From contig NZ_KK037166.1 of assembly GCF_000568255.1 (NCBI RefSeq), positions 6,321,360 through 6,362,081 of the forward strand: DNA of 40,722 nucleotides. Direction: 5' to 3'. The position numbers were made by a program, and so were the translations under genes. This document shows positions 33,236 to 40,722 of this stretch, one piece after another. Positions within the stretch are counted from its first letter, which is position 1, and every line of letters begins with the position of its first letter. The notes below the pieces were generated by a model. It had not been told where the DNA came from, did no database searches, and saw only the letters and a list, made by a program, of their open reading frames with translations. The DNA comes from Kutzneria sp. 744. Lineage in GTDB: Bacteria; Actinomycetota; Actinomycetes; Mycobacteriales; Pseudonocardiaceae.

Positions 33236-34150
33236 GTGCTGACCGTTGACGCGGCAAGGATCGGCGAGCTGCTGTCGTTCGACGTGCTCGTGCCGACCCT
33301 GCGCACCGCGTTCGCCCACGGGCAGCGGGCCACCGTCGCGCCGCAGCGGCACCGGCACCGGGTGGACAACGAGCTCGACGCCACCATGCTGATCGGCGCC
33401 TCGTGGACGCGCAACTACCTCGGCGTCAGGGTGAGCACCGTCTTTCCGCGCAACGTGGTCGCCGACCTGGAGTCGTACTCCTCGACGTATCTGCTGTCAC
33501 ACGGCCGGACGGGGCATCCGCTGGCTGTGCTGGACGGCGGCGAGCTCACCCGGCGTGCCACGGCCGGTGTCTCCGCCCTCGCGGCCAGTTACCTTGCCCG
33601 GCCGGACACGAAAACGCTGCTGGTGATCGGCGAGGACCGCTACGCCCGGGCCGCCGCGCAGGCGTACCAGGCGGTGTTCGACCTCGAACGACTGCTGGTG
33701 CTGGGCGAGAGTGCCGGTTTCGTCTGCGACGGCGTGATGGTGGCGGCCGTCACAGATCTGGAGGCGGCCCTGGACGCCGCCGACGCAGTGGTCTGCGCCA
33801 CAGTCGCGACCTCGACACCGGTGCTGCCCGGCGCGTGGGTGAAACCCGGCACCTTCGTGCATCTCGCGGGGAGCTTCACGCCGTACACAAGGGAAGGCGA
33901 CGATGCCCTCATCGCCGACGCGTCGGTTTTCCTCGACACATCCACGGCCCTGACCGAATCCGGCGACCTGGCCCAGCCGGCCGCCGCCGGCATCTCGCCC
34001 AAGGTCCGCGGCACCCTGTTCGACCTGTGCTCCGGCGCCGTCGCCGGGCGGCTGGACCAGGGCGAGGTCACGCTGTTCAAGTCGGTCGGCACGGCCATTG
34101 CCGACCTCGCCACGGCGGCGGTGGTTCACACTTCTGTACCCTCGCGGTGA
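33236..34150 (+). CDS. Ornithine cyclodeaminase/mu-crystallin family protein
   Basis: A 304-residue protein of the ODC/mu-crystallin family. A Rossmann-type NAD(P)-binding part is at about 115-235 (KTLLVIGEDRYARAAAQAYQ). The family order is kept before it (GVRVSTVFPRN, ESYSSTYLLSHGRTGHPLAV) and after it (STPVLPGAWVKPGTFVHLAG). The usual GTGxQA loop is replaced by GEDRYA, so cofactor use may differ. Members are cyclodeaminases, imine reductases or ketimine reductases; the substrate here is unknown. The GTG start at 33236 has only a weak ribosome site, 30 bases after the deacetylase stop. Confidence 0.75.
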   Translation: MLTVDAARIGELLSFDVLVPTLRTAFAHGQRATVAPQRHRHRVDNELDATMLIGASWTRNYLGVRVSTVFPRNVVADLESYSSTYLLSHGRTGHPLAVLDGGELTRRATAGVSALAASYLARPDTKTLLVIGEDRYARAAAQAYQAVFDLERLLVLGESAGFVCDGVMVAAVTDLEAALDAADAVVCATVATSTPVLPGAWVKPGTFVHLAGSFTPYTREGDDALIADASVFLDTSTALTESGDLAQPAAAGISPKVRGTLFDLCSGAVAGRLDQGEVTLFKSVGTAIADLATAAVVHTSVPSR

Positions 34151-34176
34151 GAGTCAGTTCACTCCGTCCTCACGAC

Positions 34177-34196
34177 GGGCAGGGGGCGTCCTGCCC
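34177..34196 (+). terminator. Terminator hairpin after the cyclodeaminase-like gene
   Basis: GGGCAGG at 34177-34183 and CCTGCCC at 34190-34196 pair perfectly over a 6-base loop, 27 bases past the stop. It ends the 30810-34150 operon and separates it from the LCP gene. Confidence 0.6.
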
Positions 34197-34284
34197 GACA
34201 TGTAGCCTGGCGCATTGCAACCAGCCTGGTCCGGACGGCGTCTGAACAGCATTCGGGGACCGGAAGAGTTCCGGTGGTGCGGGC

Positions 34285-35826
34285 GTGGGTTCGACGAAGG
34301 GGTGGGTTGGTCGCATGGTGGGCACAGGCGCGCGGATAGCCCTCATCGGCGGCAAGAGCGTGCTGGCCGCGGTGTCGGTGCTCGTGCTGGGCACCACGTA
34401 CTACGGCTGGTCGACGATCTCCAACGCCGAGGCGGGCATCCAGCACGCGGACGTGATCGACACCAAGACCCCGCCGAAGACGCCGGGTCAGGACATGAAC
34501 ATCCTGCTGGTCGGCATGGACAGCCGGACCGACGCGCACGGCGACCCGCTGCCCCAGAACCTGCTCGACTCGCTGCACGCCGGCCCCGACGAGGGCGAGA
34601 TCCAGACGGACACGCTGATCGTCGTGCACGTGCCGGGCGACGGCACCGCCGCGTCGGCGTTCTCCATCCCGCGCGACTCCTACGTCAACATCGTCGGCGA
34701 GCAGGGCAAGGACAAGATCAACGCCGCCTTCGGCTACGGCTACCAGGAGGCCGAGGCCGATCTGCGCAAGCGGGGCGTGACCGACAAGAAGCAGCTCACC
34801 CTCGGCTCGATGGACGGCGGCCGGAAGAAGACGCGGCAGACCGTCGAGCAGCTCACCGGCGTGACCATCGACCACTACGCCGAGGTCAACCTGTTCGGCT
34901 TCGCGCAGATCAGCGACGCCATTGGCGGCGTGCCGGTGTGCCTGCAGAAGGACACCTACGACGACATGACCGGCGCCCGGTTCAAGGCCGGCCAGCAGAC
35001 CGTGCAGGGCGTGGCCGCGCTGCAGTTCGTGCGGCAGCGCCACGGCCTGATCAACGAGCTCGACCGCGAGCACCGCCAGCAGGCGTTCCTGGCCTCGCTG
35101 GCCCACCAGATGCTGTCCACCGGCGTGCTGACCAACCCGAGCCGGCTCAACACCATCATCCAGGCCGTGCAGAACGCCGTCGTCGTCGACTCCGGCTGGC
35201 AGCTGCTGGAGTTCGCCGGCGAGATGCAGGGCCTGTCCGGCGGCAGCATCACCTTCAACACCATGCCGGTGACCAATGTCGACGGCAAGGCCGGCGGGGC
35301 CGACGTCGTGATCGTGACGCCGAGCGACGTGCAGGCCTGGGTGAAGGTCCTGTTCAGCAAGGTCGGCAAGCAGGCGACCAGCACCGCGCCGGCCACGACC
35401 TCGACCACCACCGCGCCCGGCGCCAACGCGTCGATCACCGTCGACGTGAGCAACGCCAGCACCATGGGCGGCCTGGCCGGCCGGGTGTCGACCTTCATGG
35501 TCGGCCAGGGCTACGGCAAGGGCGATGTGCTCACCGCCAACGCGAAGCGGGCGACCTCGCTGGTCGAGTACGCGTCGGGCGACAAGGCCGCCGCGCAGAA
35601 GGTGGCGACCGCGCTCGGCGACCTGCCGATGGCCGTCAGCTCCTCGGTGAGCCCCGGGCACGTGCTGGTGCTGCTGGGCAACGCCTACCACGGGCCGGCT
35701 TCCGGTGCGGCCGAAGGCGTCGCCGGCAGCCCGCAGTTCAAGATGGCGCCGGGCAGCACCGCCACCACGACGGTGACGCCGGACCGGCCGCAGATCGACG
35801 CCAGCGGCGTCACCTGCATCCCTTAA
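34285..35826 (+). CDS. LCP-family cell-wall glycopolymer ligase
   Basis: A 513-residue LytR-CpsA-Psr protein. A single membrane helix lies near the N-terminus (IALIGGKSVLAAVSVLVLGT). The LCP domain follows at about 70-270 with NILLVGMDSRTD, FSIPRDSYV and FVRQRHGL, which hold the conserved Asp and Arg residues. A Thr-rich linker and a LytR_C domain (ITVDVSNASTMGGLAGRVST) complete the protein, which ends GVTCIP. It attaches anionic glycopolymers or arabinogalactan-type chains to peptidoglycan outside the membrane. The start may instead be the ATG at 34315, which keeps the helix; neither has a strong ribosome site. Confidence 0.9.
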   Translation: MGSTKGWVGRMVGTGARIALIGGKSVLAAVSVLVLGTTYYGWSTISNAEAGIQHADVIDTKTPPKTPGQDMNILLVGMDSRTDAHGDPLPQNLLDSLHAGPDEGEIQTDTLIVVHVPGDGTAASAFSIPRDSYVNIVGEQGKDKINAAFGYGYQEAEADLRKRGVTDKKQLTLGSMDGGRKKTRQTVEQLTGVTIDHYAEVNLFGFAQISDAIGGVPVCLQKDTYDDMTGARFKAGQQTVQGVAALQFVRQRHGLINELDREHRQQAFLASLAHQMLSTGVLTNPSRLNTIIQAVQNAVVVDSGWQLLEFAGEMQGLSGGSITFNTMPVTNVDGKAGGADVVIVTPSDVQAWVKVLFSKVGKQATSTAPATTSTTTAPGANASITVDVSNASTMGGLAGRVSTFMVGQGYGKGDVLTANAKRATSLVEYASGDKAAAQKVATALGDLPMAVSSSVSPGHVLVLLGNAYHGPASGAAEGVAGSPQFKMAPGSTATTTVTPDRPQIDASGVTCIP

Positions 35827-35868
35827 TCGGTGGCGCGGCCGCGCTCTCGGCGGTCACTATGACGCTTC

Positions 35869-37089
35869 GTGACCGTTCTCGACCTGCGCCCTTGGCGGAC
35901 CTCGCGCGACTACCGCCTGCTGTGGTCGTCGGGTGCGATCTCGGTGCTGGGCAGCTTCATCACCTACGTCACGGTGCCGTTGCAGATCAAGGAGCTCACC
36001 GGCTCGTACCTGGCGGTCGGAGCCATGGGCCTGGTCGAGCTGGTGCCGATGATCGTGTTCGGGCTGTACGGCGGGGCGCTGGCCGATGCCATGGACCGCA
36101 GCAGGATCGTGCTGCTGTCCGAGGCCGGCCTCGGTGCGGTGTCGTTGGTGCTGCTGGCCAATTCCCTGCTGCCGCACCCGATGCTGTGGTTGATCTACGT
36201 GGTGGTGGCGCTGGCCGCCGCGCTCGACGGACTGCAACGGCCGTCGCTGGACGCCCTGCTGCCCCGCATCGTGCCGCGTGATCAGCTGACGGCCGCGATC
36301 GCGCTCAGCTCGATGAGGTTCAGCGTCGGCGCGATCGTCGGCCCGGCGATCGGCGGGCTGATCGCCGCGACCTTCGGCGTCTCCATCGCGTACGGCTGCG
36401 ACCTGGTGTCCTTCGGTATCGCGCTTGTCCTGCTGGCGCAGCTGAAAGCGGTGCCGCCACTGTCCGATGCGGACAAACCGTCGCTGCGTGGCATCCTGGA
36501 AGGCCTGCGCTACGCGGGAAGCCGGCCCGATCTGCTGGGCACGTATCTCGTGGACCTGGCCGCCATGATCCTGGCCATGCCCAACGCGCTGTTTCCGTTC
36601 CTGGCCGACGAGCTGGGCGCGCAGTGGGCGCTGGGCCTGATGTACGCGGCCACGTCGGTCGGCGCGCTGGCGGTGACCGTGACGAGCGGGTGGACGTCGA
36701 AGGTGCACCGGCACGGCCTGATGGTCGTGCTGGCCGCCGGCGTGTGGGGGTTGGCGATGGCCGGCGCCGGCTGGGCGCAACCGGTCTGGCTCGTTCTGTT
36801 CTGCCTGGTGATCGCCGGTGCGGCCGACTGCGTCAGCGGGCTTTTCCGCAGCACCATGTGGAATCAGACGATCCCCGACCACCTGCGCGGCCGGCTGGCC
36901 GGCATCGAGCTGCTCAGCTACACCGCGGGCCCGCAGCTGTCGCAGATCCGCGCCGGCGGCATGGCCAGCCTGATCGGCGCCCGACCGGCGATCTGGACCG
37001 GCGGCCTGGCCTGCGTGGTGGCCGTGATGGGCTCGGTCGGGCTGCGCGGGTTCATCCGCTACGACGATCGTTTGCGACCCAACGGGTAG
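35869..37089 (+). CDS. Major facilitator transporter (exporter type)
   Basis: A 406-residue MFS protein with about 10-12 hydrophobic helices in two halves. The short N-terminus RPWRTSRDYRLLWSSGAISV enters the first helix, and LYGGALADAMDRSRIVLLSE is the usual loop between helices 2 and 3 (the GxxADxxDR motif). This start pattern is common in the EntS/drug-exporter-like MFS branch. The substrate is unknown. The GTG start at 35869 is 42 bases past the LCP stop. The C-terminus is a short basic tail. I see no partner gene that would define a cargo. Confidence 0.85.
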   Translation: MTVLDLRPWRTSRDYRLLWSSGAISVLGSFITYVTVPLQIKELTGSYLAVGAMGLVELVPMIVFGLYGGALADAMDRSRIVLLSEAGLGAVSLVLLANSLLPHPMLWLIYVVVALAAALDGLQRPSLDALLPRIVPRDQLTAAIALSSMRFSVGAIVGPAIGGLIAATFGVSIAYGCDLVSFGIALVLLAQLKAVPPLSDADKPSLRGILEGLRYAGSRPDLLGTYLVDLAAMILAMPNALFPFLADELGAQWALGLMYAATSVGALAVTVTSGWTSKVHRHGLMVVLAAGVWGLAMAGAGWAQPVWLVLFCLVIAGAADCVSGLFRSTMWNQTIPDHLRGRLAGIELLSYTAGPQLSQIRAGGMASLIGARPAIWTGGLACVVAVMGSVGLRGFIRYDDRLRPNG

Positions 37090-37251
37090 GAAGTCGGCTG
37101 ATTTCCGCTCAACCGACGGCAAACAGGCCATTACGGACAGTCCGATAGGGCGGGTTTCGGTCGAACGGGCAGCACCCGGTCGCGCCGTAGTCGATCGGGG
37201 GTAGACGCGTGGTCAGGCGGCGGCCGAGGATCGGCACGGTCTCAGACGTAG

Positions 37252-40200
37252 ATGTGGGGCCACGTTGACACTCATTATAGAATCGGTCCGGGGTACTGCA
37301 TTTATGTTGTGGTCTCCGCGGCCGCCGACGCACAGGCCACCGCGCAGAACGTCATCGTGGTGATGCGCGACCAGCATCCGGATCTCAAGCCCAAGGTGCA
37401 GTCCGACCAGCGGTCGGCGGCGGTGACCGGCGACCAGAAGCCCGTGGTGCAGGACCTGTCCGCGCACGGCGCCACCGACGTCAAGCAGTTCAGCACGGTC
37501 AGCGCCGTCTCGGCCAAGGTCAAGCCGGCCGAGGCGGATCGCCTGCGCGCCAACCCGAGCGTCGCCGCGGTCGTGCCGGATCTGACGATCAACCGGCCGC
37601 GCACCACCGCGGACTTCAAGCCCAGCCAGCAGATCTGCCCGCCCGACCCCGGAAAGCCCTTGCTGGAGCCGGAAGCCCTTGACCTCACGCACACCACGCA
37701 GGCCCAGAAGACGGTCACCGGCAAGGGCGTGAAGGTCGCGTTCCTGGCCGACGGCATCGACGTGGACAACCCGGAGTTCATCCGGGCCGACGGCAGCCAC
37801 GTCATCACCGACTACCAGGACTTCTCCGGTGACGGCGTGAACGACTCCAGCGGCGGCGGTGAGGCCTTCGGCGACGCCAGTTCCCTTGCGGCGCAGGGCT
37901 CCCGCACCTACGACCTGTCGACCGAGCTGCCGTTCTCCAGCCTGCCCAAGGGCTGCGACATCCGGATCAAGGGCTTCGCGCCGGACGCGGAACTGGTCGG
38001 CATCAAGGTGTTCGGCGAGAACGGCACCTCGACCTCGGCCATCCTGCGCGGCATCGACTACGCCGTGAACCACGACAAGGTGGACATCCTCAGCGAGTCC
38101 TTCGGCGGCAACCCGTTCCCGGACCCGACCACCGACCCGATCACGCTGGCCGACGACGCCGCCGTGGCCGCGGGCGTGACCGTGGTGGCCTCCAGCGGTG
38201 ACTCCGGCATCTCCGGCACCGTCGGCTCGCCGTCCAGCGGCTCGCAGATCATCTCGGTCGGCGGCACCACGGCCGAGCGGCTCAACGCCCAGGCCTACGG
38301 CTTCCCCGGCTGGACCAGCAACAACATCGCCGGTCTCTCCTCCGGCGGCCCCACCTTCAACGGCAAGGTGCCCGACCTCGTCGCCCCCGGCGACGGCGGC
38401 ATGGCCGCGTGCACGGTGGATCCGCGCTGGGACGACTGCACCAGCGCCACCGAGCCCTTCGGCGGCACCAGCCAGTCCGCCCCGTTCGTGGCCGGCTCGG
38501 CCGCGCTGGTGATGCAGGCCTACGAGCGGGCTCACTACGGCGCCAAGCCGTCGCCCGACCTGGTCAAGCGCATCCTGACCGGCACCGCCACCGACCTCAA
38601 CGTGCCTTCCGACCAGCAGGGCGCGGGCCTGGTCGACAGCGACGCCGCGGTCAGGGCCGCGCTCGGGCAGGGCGGTCTCGTGCCGTCGGTGGACCAGATC
38701 GACCTGGCCGGCAAGGCCGGCAGCAGCCAGCACACGTCGATCACGTTGACCAACACCGGCTCCAGGCCGCAGGTCGTCACCGACAGCTCGCGGACGGTCG
38801 GTGGCACCACGTTCAACGACACCCGAAGCATCGCCATCACGGCACCGTCCTCTTCGGACAAGCTGCCGCCGCAGGGCGCCGCGGCCGCCGCGCCGGTCAC
38901 CTTCACCGTCCCGCCGGGAACCCCGTTGCTGGACATGACGATGGTCTGGCCGGGCACCCAGGACTCCGGCCAGCTGTCGGTGATCCTGAGCGACCCGAGA
39001 GGCCGCTTCGTGCAGCAGTCCTACGACTTCGGCTTCTCGGACAACCAGTTCGTCAGCGTGCACGACCCGGTGCCGGGCAAGTGGACCGCCAGCGTGGTGT
39101 GGAGCAACGGCCGTTCGCACCTCCAGGAGCCGCCGCTGACGCCGGGTTCCTTCCGGGGCAACGCCTCCATTCAGTTCGTGGGCAAGAAGTTCACCTCGGC
39201 CGGCATCACCGGCACGCCGGTCAAGGTCGTCCCGGCCGGCGGCTCGGCGACGTTCGACTTCACGGTTCCGTTGCCGGCCAAGGCCGGTGACGTGCCGTCG
39301 TCCATCCAGTTCGACACCGCCGGCCAGCACCTGAGCGTTCCGGTCAACCGTCGCGCCCTGATCCCCGCGAATCCGGGGCAGGACAACAAGTTCGACGTCA
39401 CCGTGATCGGCGGCGTCGGCCGTGACGTCGGCGGCGAGAAGGGCTTCTACCTCGACGTGCCGGGCGGCCACCAGAGCCTGAGCGTCGACCTGGCCGCGCC
39501 GGACCCCGGCACGCCGATGGAGTTCTACCTGGTCAGCCCGGACGGCCAGATCCTGTCCGGCGACGAGAACGCCGCCGAGTCGGTGTGGAACGACGACGGT
39601 TCGAGCAAGGCCACCGGCGGCGGCACGCTGACCGTGAACCAGCCGAAGGCCGGGCGCTGGCAGCTGCTGGTGATCCTGAGCCTTCAGGTCAGCGGCAAGG
39701 AGTTCAGCGAGCAGGTGACCGGCAAGGTTCGGTTCGACACCGCTGTCGCGAAGGCCAGTGGCCTGCCCGCCACGGTCAAGGCCGGCCAGAGCGTGACGGC
39801 GTCGGTCGACGTGACCAACACCGGGTCGACCGGCCAGTGGTTCTTCCTCGACCCGCGGCTGGCCGGTCAGTCCACTGCGGACCTGAAGCCGGTCGCCGGC
39901 GGCTCTGTGGTGGCGCTGCCGGACAACGCCACCGGCTCCAAGCCGCCGACCTGGCTCATCCCGCCGCACACGGCCAAGGTGACCCAGTCGGCGACCGCCT
40001 CGCAGCCGGTGGACCTCGACCTGTTCAACACCAAGGGCGCGCCGGAACGGCTGGCCCTGGCCACCAACCGGCCCGACCACGCCGTCTCGGTCAGCGCGTC
40101 GGCCGACCAGGTGGCGACCGGCAAGTGGGCCTCGGACATCGACGCCGTGGGGCCGTTCCCCAACGGCGCGCCGTCCGGCACCGGCACGATCACGGCCAGC

Positions 40201-40452
40201 ATCGTCACCGCGCCGTTCGACCCGGCCTTCTCGTCGGACACCGGTGACTTCTGGCAGCAGGGGGTCGGCGGTCCCGCCGCCAAGCCGGTGTTCGTGCCGG
40301 CTGGGGCGACCCGCACCATCAAGATCACCATCACGCCGACCGCCGCGGCCGGCGCGAGCGTGCACGGCACCGTGTACGTGGACACCTACAACCCGCTCGT
40401 CGGCGAGGGGGCCGAGCTGATCGGCATCCCGTACGGCTACACCGTCAGCTGA
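37252..40452 (+). CDS. Large subtilase-fold peptidase with sedolisin-like active site
   Basis: A 1066-residue protein. Residues 30-100 resemble an inhibitor-I9-type propeptide (QNVIVVMRDQHP, then VVPDLTINRP). The catalytic domain runs about 155-480: FLADGIDVDNPEF with Asp167, GGEAFGDASS with Glu204-x3-Asp208, SSGDSG with Asp317, and GGTSQSAPFVAG with Ser407. A His in the usual HGTHVAG motif is absent; Glu/Asp/Asp/Ser is the sedolisin (S53) pattern. The C-terminal 550 residues are beta-rich modules, probably for cell-surface or substrate binding. The ATG at 37252 leaves no classical signal peptide; only CIYVVVSAAADA is weakly like one. The gene's 5' end may therefore be altered, or a different start is used. 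Confidence 0.8.
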   Translation: MWGHVDTHYRIGPGYCIYVVVSAAADAQATAQNVIVVMRDQHPDLKPKVQSDQRSAAVTGDQKPVVQDLSAHGATDVKQFSTVSAVSAKVKPAEADRLRANPSVAAVVPDLTINRPRTTADFKPSQQICPPDPGKPLLEPEALDLTHTTQAQKTVTGKGVKVAFLADGIDVDNPEFIRADGSHVITDYQDFSGDGVNDSSGGGEAFGDASSLAAQGSRTYDLSTELPFSSLPKGCDIRIKGFAPDAELVGIKVFGENGTSTSAILRGIDYAVNHDKVDILSESFGGNPFPDPTTDPITLADDAAVAAGVTVVASSGDSGISGTVGSPSSGSQIISVGGTTAERLNAQAYGFPGWTSNNIAGLSSGGPTFNGKVPDLVAPGDGGMAACTVDPRWDDCTSATEPFGGTSQSAPFVAGSAALVMQAYERAHYGAKPSPDLVKRILTGTATDLNVPSDQQGAGLVDSDAAVRAALGQGGLVPSVDQIDLAGKAGSSQHTSITLTNTGSRPQVVTDSSRTVGGTTFNDTRSIAITAPSSSDKLPPQGAAAAAPVTFTVPPGTPLLDMTMVWPGTQDSGQLSVILSDPRGRFVQQSYDFGFSDNQFVSVHDPVPGKWTASVVWSNGRSHLQEPPLTPGSFRGNASIQFVGKKFTSAGITGTPVKVVPAGGSATFDFTVPLPAKAGDVPSSIQFDTAGQHLSVPVNRRALIPANPGQDNKFDVTVIGGVGRDVGGEKGFYLDVPGGHQSLSVDLAAPDPGTPMEFYLVSPDGQILSGDENAAESVWNDDGSSKATGGGTLTVNQPKAGRWQLLVILSLQVSGKEFSEQVTGKVRFDTAVAKASGLPATVKAGQSVTASVDVTNTGSTGQWFFLDPRLAGQSTADLKPVAGGSVVALPDNATGSKPPTWLIPPHTAKVTQSATASQPVDLDLFNTKGAPERLALATNRPDHAVSVSASADQVATGKWASDIDAVGPFPNGAPSGTGTITASIVTAPFDPAFSSDTGDFWQQGVGGPAAKPVFVPAGATRTIKITITPTAAAGASVHGTVYVDTYNPLVGEGAELIGIPYGYTVS

Positions 40453-40461
40453 TGGGGTGAA

Positions 40462-40498
40462 GTCGCCGCCGCACCGGCCGAACCGGTGCGGCGGCGAC
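40462..40498 (+). terminator. Strong terminator hairpin after the peptidase
   Basis: GTCGCCGCCGCACCGG at 40462-40477 pairs perfectly with CCGGTGCGGCGGCGAC at 40483-40498 (16 base pairs, 5-base loop), 9 bases past the stop. There is no T-run, which is usual for high-GC actinomycetes. Confidence 0.8.
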
Positions 40499-40513
40499 CC
40501 TAAACTCCGGCCC

Positions 40514-40722
40514 GTGCTCAACGGCGTCGCCCTGGTGGCCCTCCTGTCCGCGGCGACCCTCGCCCCCGTCCCGGCTCCCCAGACCTGCCGGGATGTGGCC
40601 GTGCCCGTGACGATGCCGGTGGCCGGCCGGCAGACCGTCGCCGGCTCCCTGTGCTGGGCCGGGGACAAGCCCTCGGCGACGGTGCAGATCCTGTTGGCCG
40701 GGGCCACGTACAACCGCTCGTA
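40514..40722 (+). CDS. Secreted protein, probably alpha/beta hydrolase (3' end cut off)
   Basis: Only the first 69 residues are visible. GTG at 40514 gives MLNGVALVALLSAATLAPVP as a signal peptide, then QTCRDVAVPVTMPVAGRQTV and SLCWAGDKPSATVQILLAG. A TYNRSY sequence follows, as seen at the start of the alpha/beta fold in secreted actinomycete hydrolases. The first cysteine pair may form a disulfide. It is separated from the peptidase by a strong terminator. The hydrolase call rests on this short stretch only. Confidence 0.5.
   Translation, partial: MLNGVALVALLSAATLAPVPAPQTCRDVAVPVTMPVAGRQTVAGSLCWAGDKPSATVQILLAGATYNRS

Noticed and set aside
34159-35691. A 510-codon minus-strand frame opposite the LCP gene
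   Set aside because: Repetitive His/Arg/Gly composition and no start signal; the LCP motifs on the plus strand explain the region.
37213-40713. A 1166-codon open frame on the minus strand, opposite the large peptidase
   Set aside because: It is a composition shadow: it runs the length of the plus-strand gene, is rich in Arg, Gly and Val without domain order, and has no ribosome site. The plus-strand reading has clear peptidase motifs.
1-40722. CRISPR array
   Set aside because: I saw no regularly spaced direct repeats of 20-40 bases anywhere in the window; the repeats noted are single pairs or coding repeats.

Overview
The window comes from a high-GC Gram-positive bacterium. Codon use, GTG starts with GGAGG-type ribosome sites, an LCP cell-wall protein and the conjugation and integration genes all fit an actinomycete. 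Protein style suggests the Pseudonocardiaceae, but that is an inference. There are three blocks. (1) 1-9056 is the integrase end of an integrative conjugative element: a PrgI-like protein, a VirB6/TrbL-like membrane protein, a small VirB2-like protein and an HTH protein on the minus strand. Facing them on the plus strand are a methyltransferase pair, an Xis-like protein, a tyrosine integrase and a small membrane protein.

Block (2), about 9300-26600, is a defence island with visibly lower and more variable GC. It holds a minus-strand ubiquitin-like conjugation operon (Ubl, E2-like, JAB-E1 fusion). A higB toxin and a HigA-ImmA fusion diverge from it, with paired palindromes in the shared control region. 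Next is a stand-alone PD-(D/E)xK nuclease with a RAMA-like domain. Then comes a five-gene minus-strand operon: abi, a methylase fused to an HsdS-like region, hsdM, hsdS and hsdR. Just upstream of abi, on the same strand, is a sequence that folds into a four-helix RNA directly behind a good promoter. Upstream again lies a decayed hsdM-like remnant cut by an intact IS4-family element. The island ends at a minus-strand tRNA-Lys(TTT) whose 3' end faces it.

Block (3), 26865-40722, looks like ordinary chromosome. All genes are on the plus strand: a large LAL-type LuxR regulator, an alpha/beta hydrolase, a GT28-like glycosyltransferase with an extra C-terminal domain, a polysaccharide deacetylase, an ornithine-cyclodeaminase-family protein, an LCP cell-wall ligase, an MFS exporter, a large subtilase-fold peptidase and the start of another secreted protein.

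The strongest candidates for something new are the RNA plus promoter in front of abi and its coupling to a two-methylase type I operon, and the Ubl operon (its E2-like protein has no cysteine) sharing a control region with higBA. Third is the big peptidase, whose catalytic motifs look like sedolisin rather than subtilisin. No search or folding program was run; all calls come from reading motifs.
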